From a virus: DNA of 64,000 nucleotides. Below the pieces are notes generated by a model, which was not told the origin of the DNA, ran no database searches, and worked only from the letters and a program-made list of their open reading frames with translations. This document shows, one piece after another, positions 57,979 through 64,000 of this stretch; the first letter of the stretch is position 1; every line of letters starts with the position of its first letter. A program made the position numbers and the translations under genes. Location of the stretch: positions 1-64,000 of the IMG/VR virus record IMGVR_UViG_3300022939_000007; one strand, written 5' to 3'.

Positions 57979-58473
57979 ATGAAAAGATTATTCGCTATAT
58001 TAACAATGTCAATCCTATCAACAGCTGCATATGCTCAGAGTTATGCAGAAGGAACGATTGTTGATGTACAAACAATCTATGGTTCTAATTCTTATAATGT
58101 TCCAAAAAGAATTTGTAGTGATGTAGATGTTCCTGTTTATCGAAATGGCAATAATTCAAATAATATTATCACTGGTGCTATTATTGGTGGTGTTATTGGA
58201 CATCAATTTGGTAAGGGGGATCAGAGAAAAGATAATAGAAATGCTGGTGCAATTATTGGTGGATTGATTGGAAGTCAAAATCAGAATGGAAATGTTGTGC
58301 AATATCGCAGAGAAACGCAATGTAGAACTGAGTATCAGCGTCAAGAAGAAAGTTTTATTTCACATTATGTTGTTGTAATTAATGTGCATGGTAACACTAT
58401 TCGTCAACAAACAGGAATTGCATATAATGTAGGAGATACGGTAAGATTGAGAGTTTCTTATTCTCTAAATTAA
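57979..58473 (+). CDS. Exported glycine-zipper (17-kDa antigen type) protein
   Basis: A 164-residue protein with a clean signal peptide (M-K-R-L-F-A-I-L...A-Y-A, cut before Q-S-Y). The mature part has two glycine-zipper segments, G-A-I-I-G-G-V-I-G and G-A-I-I-G-G-L-I-G, then a C-terminal beta region with two Cys. This is the glycine zipper 2TM domain of bacterial outer-membrane proteins. GAGG before the ATG at 57979 fixes the start. A phage copy might alter the host envelope, for example by excluding other phages; that is inference. Confidence 0.75.
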   Translation: MKRLFAILTMSILSTAAYAQSYAEGTIVDVQTIYGSNSYNVPKRICSDVDVPVYRNGNNSNNIITGAIIGGVIGHQFGKGDQRKDNRNAGAIIGGLIGSQNQNGNVVQYRRETQCRTEYQRQEESFISHYVVVINVHGNTIRQQTGIAYNVGDTVRLRVSYSLN

Positions 58474-58489
58474 TTGAAAAAAACTTAGC

Positions 58490-58514
58490 TCGGGCCCTTG
58501 ACTTTTGGGCCCGA
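58490..58514 (+). repeat. 8-bp inverted repeat with promoter -35 box in the loop
   Basis: TCGGGCCC, nine-base loop beginning TTGACT, GGGCCCGA. It may be an operator, or a terminator of the preceding gene (its loop ends in TTTT but no T run follows). Confidence 0.7.
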
Positions 58515-58526
58515 ATCACTTATATT
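58498..58526 (+). promoter_or_regulatory. Host-type promoter
   Basis: TTGACT, 17-base spacer, TATATT, with the -35 inside the inverted repeat. It precedes the two small genes upstream of the restriction-modification pair. Confidence 0.7.
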
Positions 58527-58559
58527 ATATATGTAAGTTAAGAAAAAGAGAGAAACAAT

Positions 58560-58898
58560 ATGATGAATACCGCCCTTGAAAATCTTCTTGAAAACATCAA
58601 AACTGACTATTACAACTGGACAAGTCGTAATGGTACTAAAGAGTTGACTCATATCAATCTAGATATGATTGAAGAATTCAACAACGGATTGTCATGGACA
58701 GTTGGTAGTAAATATATCAAAATTATCTCAAACGGTGGTGTCTGGGGATTTGTTGTCAACACTGAAAATGACAAAAAATTCCGCATGGGTGATATCTTGA
58801 AAGCTGCTGGTTGGAACGCTCCTGCTCGAAATGCGGCGCGTGGAAATGTCTTTGAAGATTATGATATTCGGTGGACTGGACCTAACTACTTGATATAG
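58560..58898 (+). CDS. Hypothetical protein (112 aa)
   Basis: The product has a helical N-terminus (A-L-E-N-L-L-E-N-I-K-T-D-Y-Y-N-W) and beta-rich middle (Y-I-K-I-I-S-N-G-G-V-W-G-F-V-V-N) and ends with a K-F-R-M-G-D-I-L-K-A-A-G-W-N-A-P-A motif. It has its own promoter and a GAGAG ribosome site. The second ATG could equally be the start. Small proteins of this kind occur in T4-like phages; function unknown. Confidence 0.65.
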   Translation: MMNTALENLLENIKTDYYNWTSRNGTKELTHINLDMIEEFNNGLSWTVGSKYIKIISNGGVWGFVVNTENDKKFRMGDILKAAGWNAPARNAARGNVFEDYDIRWTGPNYLI

Positions 58899-58906
58899 GA
58901 GTTACT

Positions 58907-59155
58907 ATGGAAGATATGATTGTAAGTTCTCTAGGCTATACAAAAGCGCAACTCACTGTTGCGTTTGACAAACTTACAGAAGGAATGGATAACTGGAAAA
59001 TGCCAATCAGTTCTACCATTCATATTTCTGATTGGAATGTGATGTGTGAAGCATGTGCGTTTTTCACAGGTTCCGAACTTTATCAAACATATGACAATGG
59101 TGATGGGACCATGAATGTAAAAGCGGAGGGCTATTATAACGCAATTGGCCCTTGA
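58907..59155 (+). CDS. Hypothetical protein (82 aa)
   Basis: A small acidic protein (T-K-A-Q-L-T-V-A-F-D-K-L, W-N-V-M-C-E-A-C-A-F-F-T-G) with TAGGAG before the ATG. It is co-transcribed with the 112-residue protein. Not recognised. Confidence 0.6.
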   Translation: MEDMIVSSLGYTKAQLTVAFDKLTEGMDNWKMPISSTIHISDWNVMCEACAFFTGSELYQTYDNGDGTMNVKAEGYYNAIGP

Positions 59156-59180
59156 CAATTCAAACCGAATCGGTTATATT
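59152..59180 (+). promoter_or_regulatory. Host-type promoter before restriction-like gene
   Basis: TTGACA, 17-base spacer, TATATT. The spacer contains the near-palindrome ACCGAATCGGT and is almost identical to the promoter at 60499. Confidence 0.75.
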
Positions 59181-59207
59181 ATACCCCTAACAAAAAGAGA
59201 TGATCCC

Positions 59208-59768
59208 ATGCAACTAACATCTGAACAAATATACAATGTGGCAAACTCAGCCGTAATTCAAAACTACATTCAAGAAAATCTTTATGATCCTTGGATAGGT
59301 ACTCCATTTGAGGGATATCGCTATATGGATAGTAAACAAAAAGGGGCGCTGGGCGAAATATATGTCAGCCTTCTTTTTGAGGCTTGTGGATATGATGTGG
59401 AATTTGCTGAAACTTCTACGGCTGGTCACGATAGAGTTATAAACGGAATTCGCACTGAGATTAAATTTTCTCTTGCACACACCAACAACAAAAAAAGAAT
59501 TCTAAAAGAAGATTGTTTTACTATGAATCATGTTGCTGTCGGTAAAGACTGGGAACGATTGATCTTCCTTGCGATTAACGGTGATCCCAACAAAGTTCGC
59601 GCCATGTATATGACGAAGAAAGAATTCAAGCAGGCACTTGATACTAGTGAATATTTCTCTCATCAACAAGGTGGCAAGAGCGGTGACAATGATGATTATA
59701 TGATTGCATCTGGTAAAATCGTAAAACTAATGAACTCTGGATATATGAAGTCTCTTAGCGAATGGTAA
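59208..59768 (+). CDS. Probable restriction endonuclease (PD-(D/E)xK type)
   Basis: A 186-residue protein with K-Q-K-G-A-L-G-E-I-Y-V-S-L-L-F-E-A-C-G-Y (a helix with Glu, as at the start of PD-(D/E)xK nucleases), then T-A-G-H-D (candidate catalytic Asp) and R-T-E-I-K-F-S (E-x-K). It is followed, with a 7-base overlap, by a DNA methyltransferase, the layout of a type II restriction-modification pair. The start at 59208 lies downstream of the promoter; an earlier in-frame ATG lies upstream of it. Recognition site unknown. Confidence 0.6.
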   Translation: MQLTSEQIYNVANSAVIQNYIQENLYDPWIGTPFEGYRYMDSKQKGALGEIYVSLLFEACGYDVEFAETSTAGHDRVINGIRTEIKFSLAHTNNKKRILKEDCFTMNHVAVGKDWERLIFLAINGDPNKVRAMYMTKKEFKQALDTSEYFSHQQGGKSGDNDDYMIASGKIVKLMNSGYMKSLSEW

Positions 59769-60502
59769 AACTAGACTTATATAATGGTGATTGTTTGGAA
59801 ATCATGAAGACTATTGAAGACAATAGTGTTGACATGATTATGGCCGATCTACCATATGGCACCACAGCATGTAAATGGGATTCAATCATACCACTTGATG
59901 TGCTGTGGGAGCAATACAATCGTATTTGTAAGAAGAATGCTGCCATGGTGTTTACAGCAGCACAGCCTTTTACTACGATTCTTGCTGCCTCTAATATTAA
60001 GAATCTTCGTTATGAATGGATATGGGAGAAGCCTCAGGGTACTAATCCTATGAATGCAAAGATTATGCCTCTTAAATCGCATGAGAATATTCTTGTATTC
60101 TACAGAGAGAAGCCTACATATAATCCACAAATGTGGTATAGCACTCCATATTCTGGTTATAAGAGTGATACTGCAACGATTGGTGAGGTTTATGGTAATG
60201 CAAAATCAAAGCATCGTGATAATCCAGATGGATCACGATATCCCAAAACAATCATCAAACATAAACAAGAGAAAGGATTTCATCCAACTCAAAAGCCAGT
60301 TGGTCTTATGGAATATCTGATCAAGACTTATACAAATGAAGGAGATGTTGTTTTAGATAATACTATGGGGTCTGGTACAACTGGTGTTGCTGCGCAAAAC
60401 CTTTGTCGTGGGTTTATTGGGATTGAAATGGACGAAAATTATTTCAACATCGCCAAAGAAAGAATTGAAAATAATTCTAATCTTTCTCGCTTTTTGTCTT
60501 GA
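59762..60502 (+). CDS. DNA methyltransferase, N6-adenine or N4-cytosine type
   Basis: A 246-residue amino-methyltransferase with catalytic motif IV A-D-L-P-Y-G (residues 28-33) preceding the SAM motif I (D-N-T-M-G-S-G-T-T-G-V, near the C-terminus), the order of the beta class. H-P-T-Q-K-P-V-G-L is the usual motif before motif I. It is coupled to the restriction-like gene upstream. It could protect phage DNA as the partner of that nuclease or act alone. Confidence 0.88.
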   Translation: MVKLDLYNGDCLEIMKTIEDNSVDMIMADLPYGTTACKWDSIIPLDVLWEQYNRICKKNAAMVFTAAQPFTTILAASNIKNLRYEWIWEKPQGTNPMNAKIMPLKSHENILVFYREKPTYNPQMWYSTPYSGYKSDTATIGEVYGNAKSKHRDNPDGSRYPKTIIKHKQEKGFHPTQKPVGLMEYLIKTYTNEGDVVLDNTMGSGTTGVAAQNLCRGFIGIEMDENYFNIAKERIENNSNLSRFLS

Positions 60503-60527
60503 CAATTCAAACCGAATCAGTTATATT
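60499..60527 (+). promoter_or_regulatory. Host-type promoter before HAD gene
   Basis: TTGACA, 17-base spacer, TATATT, sharing all but one of the bases from TTGACA through TATATT with the promoter at 59152. Confidence 0.75.
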
Positions 60528-60552
60528 AATAATGTAATAAGAAAGACTGTTA

Positions 60553-61137
60553 ATGATTGCTAAAAAAGAAAAAACAATACTAGTAGACTGCGATGGCGTT
60601 CTCCTTGATTGGGAGTACGCCTTTGATTGTTGGATGACTCGGCATGGATATGAAGTTGTCCAAGAAGGCGAATACAAAATGGATTTGAAATATGGACTTG
60701 CACGGGCCGAAGCAAAACGGCTGGTACGAATGTTCAATGAATCTGCTTGGATTCGGAAATTGCCTCCTTTACGGGATGCGATCAAATATGTGAAAAAACT
60801 TCATGAAGAACATGGTTATATTTTCCACGCAATTACTAGTTTGAGTAACGATCAATATAGTCAACATCTTCGGACTAAAAACCTTCGGGAGTTGTTTGGA
60901 GATAGTGTCTTTGAACGGTATGTCTATCTTGACACTGGTGCTGACAAAGACGAAGCTCTTTTGGAATACTCTGGTTGTGGATGTTTTTGGGTTGAAGATA
61001 AACCTGAGAACGCAGACCTTGGTTTGCGGATGGGTTTAGAAAGTCTTTTGGTTGCTCATGAACATAACTCTGGATACACTGGTAGTGCTCTTCGGGTTCA
61101 AAACTGGAAAGAAATCTATGGATTGATTACCGATTAA
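60553..61137 (+). CDS. HAD-superfamily phosphatase, 5'(3')-nucleotidase-like
   Basis: A 194-residue HAD enzyme: motif I V-D-C-D-G-V-L-L-D-W (Asp nucleophile at residue 12), motif II A-I-T-S-L-S, and motif IV W-V-E-D-K-P-E-N-A. Possible substrates are nucleoside monophosphates. Ten of its eleven Arg codons are CGG and none is AGA, very different from the structural genes. Its stop overlaps, tail to tail, the stop of the minus-strand gene. Confidence 0.75.
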   Translation: MIAKKEKTILVDCDGVLLDWEYAFDCWMTRHGYEVVQEGEYKMDLKYGLARAEAKRLVRMFNESAWIRKLPPLRDAIKYVKKLHEEHGYIFHAITSLSNDQYSQHLRTKNLRELFGDSVFERYVYLDTGADKDEALLEYSGCGCFWVEDKPENADLGLRMGLESLLVAHEHNSGYTGSALRVQNWKEIYGLITD

Positions 61138-63290
61138 CTCATTTCATATAACCAAATTTTTCCAACCCCTGTTACAATAAATCTTGTTGTTCCAGGCAGT
61201 ACGTGAATACCTGTGGCGAGATATCCAATGCCGGTATTTGTTATTGAAGATATTACCGAATCCCACGTATTGTTTGAATAATTATAATTCCTAAGATTAA
61301 TACTATCGTGGTCGGTATAAAGAAGTGTCAATTTTTGGTTTGTACTATCGTGAGAAATACAGGTAGCTGTAGTACATTCAAGAAGTCCTGTGTCTACTAA
61401 CCCACTATCTCCTGAGTTCGCACTAAATCCTGCTGATTTCGACCCACCATAAGTAGCAGCATCAATGTTTGCTGACATATCTCTATAAAAAAGTTTATAT
61501 TTTTCTGATGTTGCACTACCCGAATCCACTTCATTTGTAGTTACTATAAATGAATGAGGCCATTGGGAGTGTACTGATCTTGATAAATCCCAAGAATTCG
61601 CAAAATCCTGACTAGTTCCACTTACTGTATTGAATTCACTCGTATAGGCGAAGTGTTGGTCTATTAAATTTCTGTCTAGAGAATTGAAAGTATCAGTCGA
61701 AGATTGTTGATCATAATTGTCTACAACCCAGTGGCCAGTTCCGGCTGAAATATCCCAATCAAAAACTTCAATTTTGTGTCCTCTATATGTACCAGCGCTA
61801 TGATGTTGATAAAATGACAGATAGTATGAACGTAATATATCACTTCCGCCAACACTGAGTTGATGTTGTGCTAATAATTGTCCACGTTTAGTGCTATGTG
61901 TTGGATGAGTATTATGATTTCTATCCCCAGAAGGCAAATTCGGTTGTTGTTTTGGGTGGTTACTTGATACAAACTTAAAATAAGTATCTGAAGTCACAGC
62001 CGATGTGTAGTACGTAGCATCATTGATGTATGATTCATTAAATTTTTTCATATAAAATTCTGTCGGCTGACCGCCACTATTGTAAGAGGTTCCTGGCACA
62101 ACATTTAGATTGGACGAACGGGTTCCTGACTGATCTTTACCAACAAGTCCAATAACGTATTGAGAAGTATCCGGCGCCCCCATATATCTTGTAGTACCTT
62201 GGTCGGGTGACGCAAGTGAACCATATGCAGTTGCGTGTGATTTATGACCTAAAGTTTCTGTACCACTCACCCAAATTATATGTTGGGGTGTACTATCGGG
62301 TGAAAACGAGGATCCGCTGTCTCCTATCATCATTGCATGATAGCCATATGGTTTAGTACCACCACTATCTGTGACTTTACCTATACCTATTGTGCCATGT
62401 GTGTTAATTGACCAACCACCAGAGGCAGTTGGTGTATAATTACTGTTAGTTGGAGCTTCTGTGATTTGTGCAGCCCCCGTTACTGCCCCCCAATCAACCG
62501 TTGGATAGAATATTGAAGGTTCGCCTGCGCTTCTATTTGAGTAACCACTAGTAATTACACGAGCTCTTGCTTCCTCTATTCTAGTAGGATATGCCAACAA
62601 TCCAGAAGTTCTCATTCCACCACCACTATTAGTATATTCGTTGGTGACTTGAGAGGTTCCTTTTACGGCAACTAGAGAAAGAGATGAAACTGACTGTAAT
62701 AAATCATAACTGGATTGTCCATATGAAGTGAATTCTAAACTCGCAAATGCAAGCGAGAAGTTTGCAGTTTTATTTACTGTATTGACACCTTCTGTCGCAG
62801 AAAATGTTAAATCGAAAGTACCTTCGTCCGCTGGGTCATTTGTGCCTGGAGTAACTGTGAATTGATTTGTATTTGCACCAGTTCCTTGTTGAACTGTCGC
62901 AGTAGTACCAAGAGAACCAGATGTGACTGCATAACTCCAAGTTAAAGGTATTCCTTCTGGGTCTGAAGAAACGGCAGTAACAACTGTAGGTGTTCCATCT
63001 ACAGCAAGATCGTATGTTGCATCCACTCCAGTAATAGCTGTGGGACTTTCATTTACTAATGCAACACTATACCAACCATTTCCATCATGGATATAAAAAT
63101 GTCGTGTACTAGATACAAATGCCATGTCGCCAGTTGTATTTCCAGTTGAAGGCAAATTACTTATCGTTGCATAAACAGTTACGCCTCCGCCACCAATTTC
63201 ACTAGTGGTGCCAGAAGAATCAATCTGGGTGTCCAGTGAACCACCTTCGGACATCAATTGTGATAATTTTCTTGCTCTAGATGCAGGCAT
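61134..63290 (-). CDS. Virion surface / tail-fibre-like protein with Ig-type domain
   Basis: A 718-residue protein. The N-terminus M-P-A-S-R-A-R-K-L-S-Q-L-M-S-E-G-G-S-L and the early G-D-M-A-F-V-S-S-T-R-H-F-Y-I-H-D-G-N-G-W-Y module are frequent in fibre-like proteins of marine T4-like phages. Residues about 80-185 form a cadherin/Ig-like unit (D-P-E-G-I-P-L-T-W-S-Y, N-Q-F-T-V-T-P-G-T). The remainder is Ser/Thr/Gly/Tyr-rich and beta-like. It is encoded on the opposite strand from the core genes. Its role in adsorption is inferred. Confidence 0.7.
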   Translation of the reverse strand: MPASRARKLSQLMSEGGSLDTQIDSSGTTSEIGGGGVTVYATISNLPSTGNTTGDMAFVSSTRHFYIHDGNGWYSVALVNESPTAITGVDATYDLAVDGTPTVVTAVSSDPEGIPLTWSYAVTSGSLGTTATVQQGTGANTNQFTVTPGTNDPADEGTFDLTFSATEGVNTVNKTANFSLAFASLEFTSYGQSSYDLLQSVSSLSLVAVKGTSQVTNEYTNSGGGMRTSGLLAYPTRIEEARARVITSGYSNRSAGEPSIFYPTVDWGAVTGAAQITEAPTNSNYTPTASGGWSINTHGTIGIGKVTDSGGTKPYGYHAMMIGDSGSSFSPDSTPQHIIWVSGTETLGHKSHATAYGSLASPDQGTTRYMGAPDTSQYVIGLVGKDQSGTRSSNLNVVPGTSYNSGGQPTEFYMKKFNESYINDATYYTSAVTSDTYFKFVSSNHPKQQPNLPSGDRNHNTHPTHSTKRGQLLAQHQLSVGGSDILRSYYLSFYQHHSAGTYRGHKIEVFDWDISAGTGHWVVDNYDQQSSTDTFNSLDRNLIDQHFAYTSEFNTVSGTSQDFANSWDLSRSVHSQWPHSFIVTTNEVDSGSATSEKYKLFYRDMSANIDAATYGGSKSAGFSANSGDSGLVDTGLLECTTATCISHDSTNQKLTLLYTDHDSINLRNYNYSNNTWDSVISSITNTGIGYLATGIHVLPGTTRFIVTGVGKIWLYEMS

Positions 63291-63730
63291 TAGATAAGAC
63301 CTTTTTCTTTTAGTTTCTCTCTATTTATGAGATGCAATTCTACTAATTCTTCTTTACTTTGGCCTTTATATGGGACAGCATGATGATTTTCTAACATTAG
63401 TGAAGTAATACTTCTTCGTGAAAAGTTATTTTTAGAGTCTTTGTATTCAATTTCAAAATCTCCAAGAATTCTTCCAAATTTTCCTGTCTTGTCTTTTTGT
63501 GTTTTGATAGTTTGAATGGAACCAATTGGAAGCAATTCTTTTAGATATTCTTTTGCGGCCAGTCCATAAACTTTTTCTTCTTCGTTTTTCGTTCTGGATT
63601 CTGGTGTATCAATACCCATAATACGCACTCTTTCTCTATGCATCCAAATTCCGAATCCTAAATCAATGTCCACGTCTACTGTATCACCATCCACAATTCT
63701 TAAAATTTTACAATTATACTCATATGCCAT
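63290..63730 (-). CDS. Thermonuclease (staphylococcal-nuclease-like)
   Basis: A 146-residue SNase-fold nuclease: R-I-V-D-G-D-T-V-D-V-D-I-D, R-V-R-I-M-G-I-D-T-P-E-S-R and a later G-R-I-L-G-D. Catalytic Arg and Asp positions are present. No signal peptide is visible. The ATG at 63730 has AAAGGAT upstream and matches the family N-terminus; longer in-frame starts run into the neighbouring gene. It sits between two fibre-type genes. Confidence 0.88.
   Translation of the reverse strand: MAYEYNCKILRIVDGDTVDVDIDLGFGIWMHRERVRIMGIDTPESRTKNEEEKVYGLAAKEYLKELLPIGSIQTIKTQKDKTGKFGRILGDFEIEYKDSKNNFSRRSITSLMLENHHAVPYKGQSKEELVELHLINREKLKEKGLI
63322..63329 (-). promoter_or_regulatory. Possible late promoter on the minus strand (CATAAATA)
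   Basis: CATAAATA read on the minus strand, within the end of the thermonuclease gene and 32 bases before the 718-residue gene start. One base from the consensus. Confidence 0.4.
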
Positions 63731-63734
63731 TATA

Positions 63735-64000
63735 TTATCCTTTAAACGGTGCTGTTGGTATGTTTGTAGTTTCATCTTCTGCACTGTATCTTGCATAATT
63801 ACTTATTCTTAGATCTTGAACATAACCATGATAAGGCCAATTAATACCTGTAGCACTAGAGTATTCACCTCCAATTATTATATGGTCTTTATCATAAGTA
63901 GTTGTTTTAGTACCAGATTGAGTGCTTCGTACACCATCAATCCAAGCTCTAAAAACATTACTAGAATCTCTACACACCGCTATATGATACCAAGTTCCTG
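63735..64000 (-). CDS. LamG-domain virion protein, C-terminal part
   Basis: The frame is open beyond the right edge of the window. The visible 87 residues show the end of a LamG unit: G-T-W-Y-H-I-A-V-C-R-D, F-R-A-W-I-D-G and Y-V-Q-D-L-R-I-S-N-Y-A-R-Y, finishing P-T-A-P-F-K-G. The closing P-T-x-P-x-K-G is shared with the LamG protein at the left end, so the two belong to one family of exposed virion proteins. Confidence 0.7.
   Translation of the reverse strand, partial: GTWYHIAVCRDSSNVFRAWIDGVRSTQSGTKTTTYDKDHIIIGGEYSSATGINWPYHGYVQDLRISNYARYSAEDETTNIPTAPFKG

Noticed and set aside
58498-58526. TCGGGCCC/GGGCCCGA hairpin as a simple terminator
   Set aside because: No T run follows the stem and a full promoter is embedded in it, so I list it as a repeat with a promoter and raise dual use only as a hypothesis.

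Overview
The window is 64 kb of an AT-rich, tightly packed genome of a T4-like contractile-tailed phage. The core gene order (gp13-gp14-gp15-gp16-gp17-gp18-gp19-gp20-gp67/68-gp21-gp22-gp23, then uvsY-uvsW, gp55, gp47-gp46, gp45-gp44-gp62-regA, gp43, uvsX, gp41, gp61) is the one known from marine T4-like phages of the cyanophage and pelagiphage type. No photosynthesis genes are present. The host is not identified by the sequence. A spanin pair with a lipobox points to a Gram-negative cell. A B12-dependent ribonucleotide reductase and a ROSE-like leader before hsp20 would fit an alphaproteobacterium, but that is inference.

Layout. 1-14.9 kb: the end of a LamG tail-fibre gene, then neck, terminase, tail, portal and head genes behind T4-type late promoters (TATAAATA), closed by a strong terminator after the major capsid gene. 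14.9-20.7 kb: recombination genes and the late sigma factor. 20.7-24.9 kb: an overlapping four-gene operon behind its own promoter, encoding a GIY-YIG-like protein, an asparagine-synthetase-like enzyme, a C5-cytosine DNA methyltransferase whose motif X Asn is replaced by Arg, and a homologue of CmoA (carboxy-SAM synthase). I read this as a candidate system for carboxymethylating, and perhaps amidating, cytosine in phage DNA. It is the most interesting feature of the window.

24.9-39.7 kb: a CobT-like HExxH/VWA protein with a CobS/MoxR-type ATPase, the clamp and clamp loader, RegA, a MazG-like hydrolase, Hsp20 with a ROSE-like leader, DNA polymerase, UvsX and helicase. 39.8-50 kb: late accessory genes. 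Several carry an N-terminal M-x-x-F-type tag with a nearby (L/I)-x-E site, like T4 capsid-targeting sequences; among them are a protein with a KxDG ligase-type motif and a P-loop kinase-like protein. 50-52 kb: two conserved small proteins and a lysis cassette (i-spanin, lipoprotein o-spanin, holin-like). 52-61 kb: primase, monomeric class II ribonucleotide reductase, RuvC-like nuclease, dimer-glycosylase-like protein, RNase H, a glycine-zipper exported protein, a probable restriction endonuclease/methyltransferase pair, and a HAD phosphatase.

61-64 kb: the only minus-strand block, holding tail-fibre-like proteins and a thermonuclease. Early and middle genes are driven by host-type promoters (TTGACA, about 17 bp, TATATT-like); several have the -35 box inside or beside an inverted repeat. 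There is no gene-free stretch longer than about 120 bases, and I see no tRNA, CRISPR array, insertion sequence or integrase.
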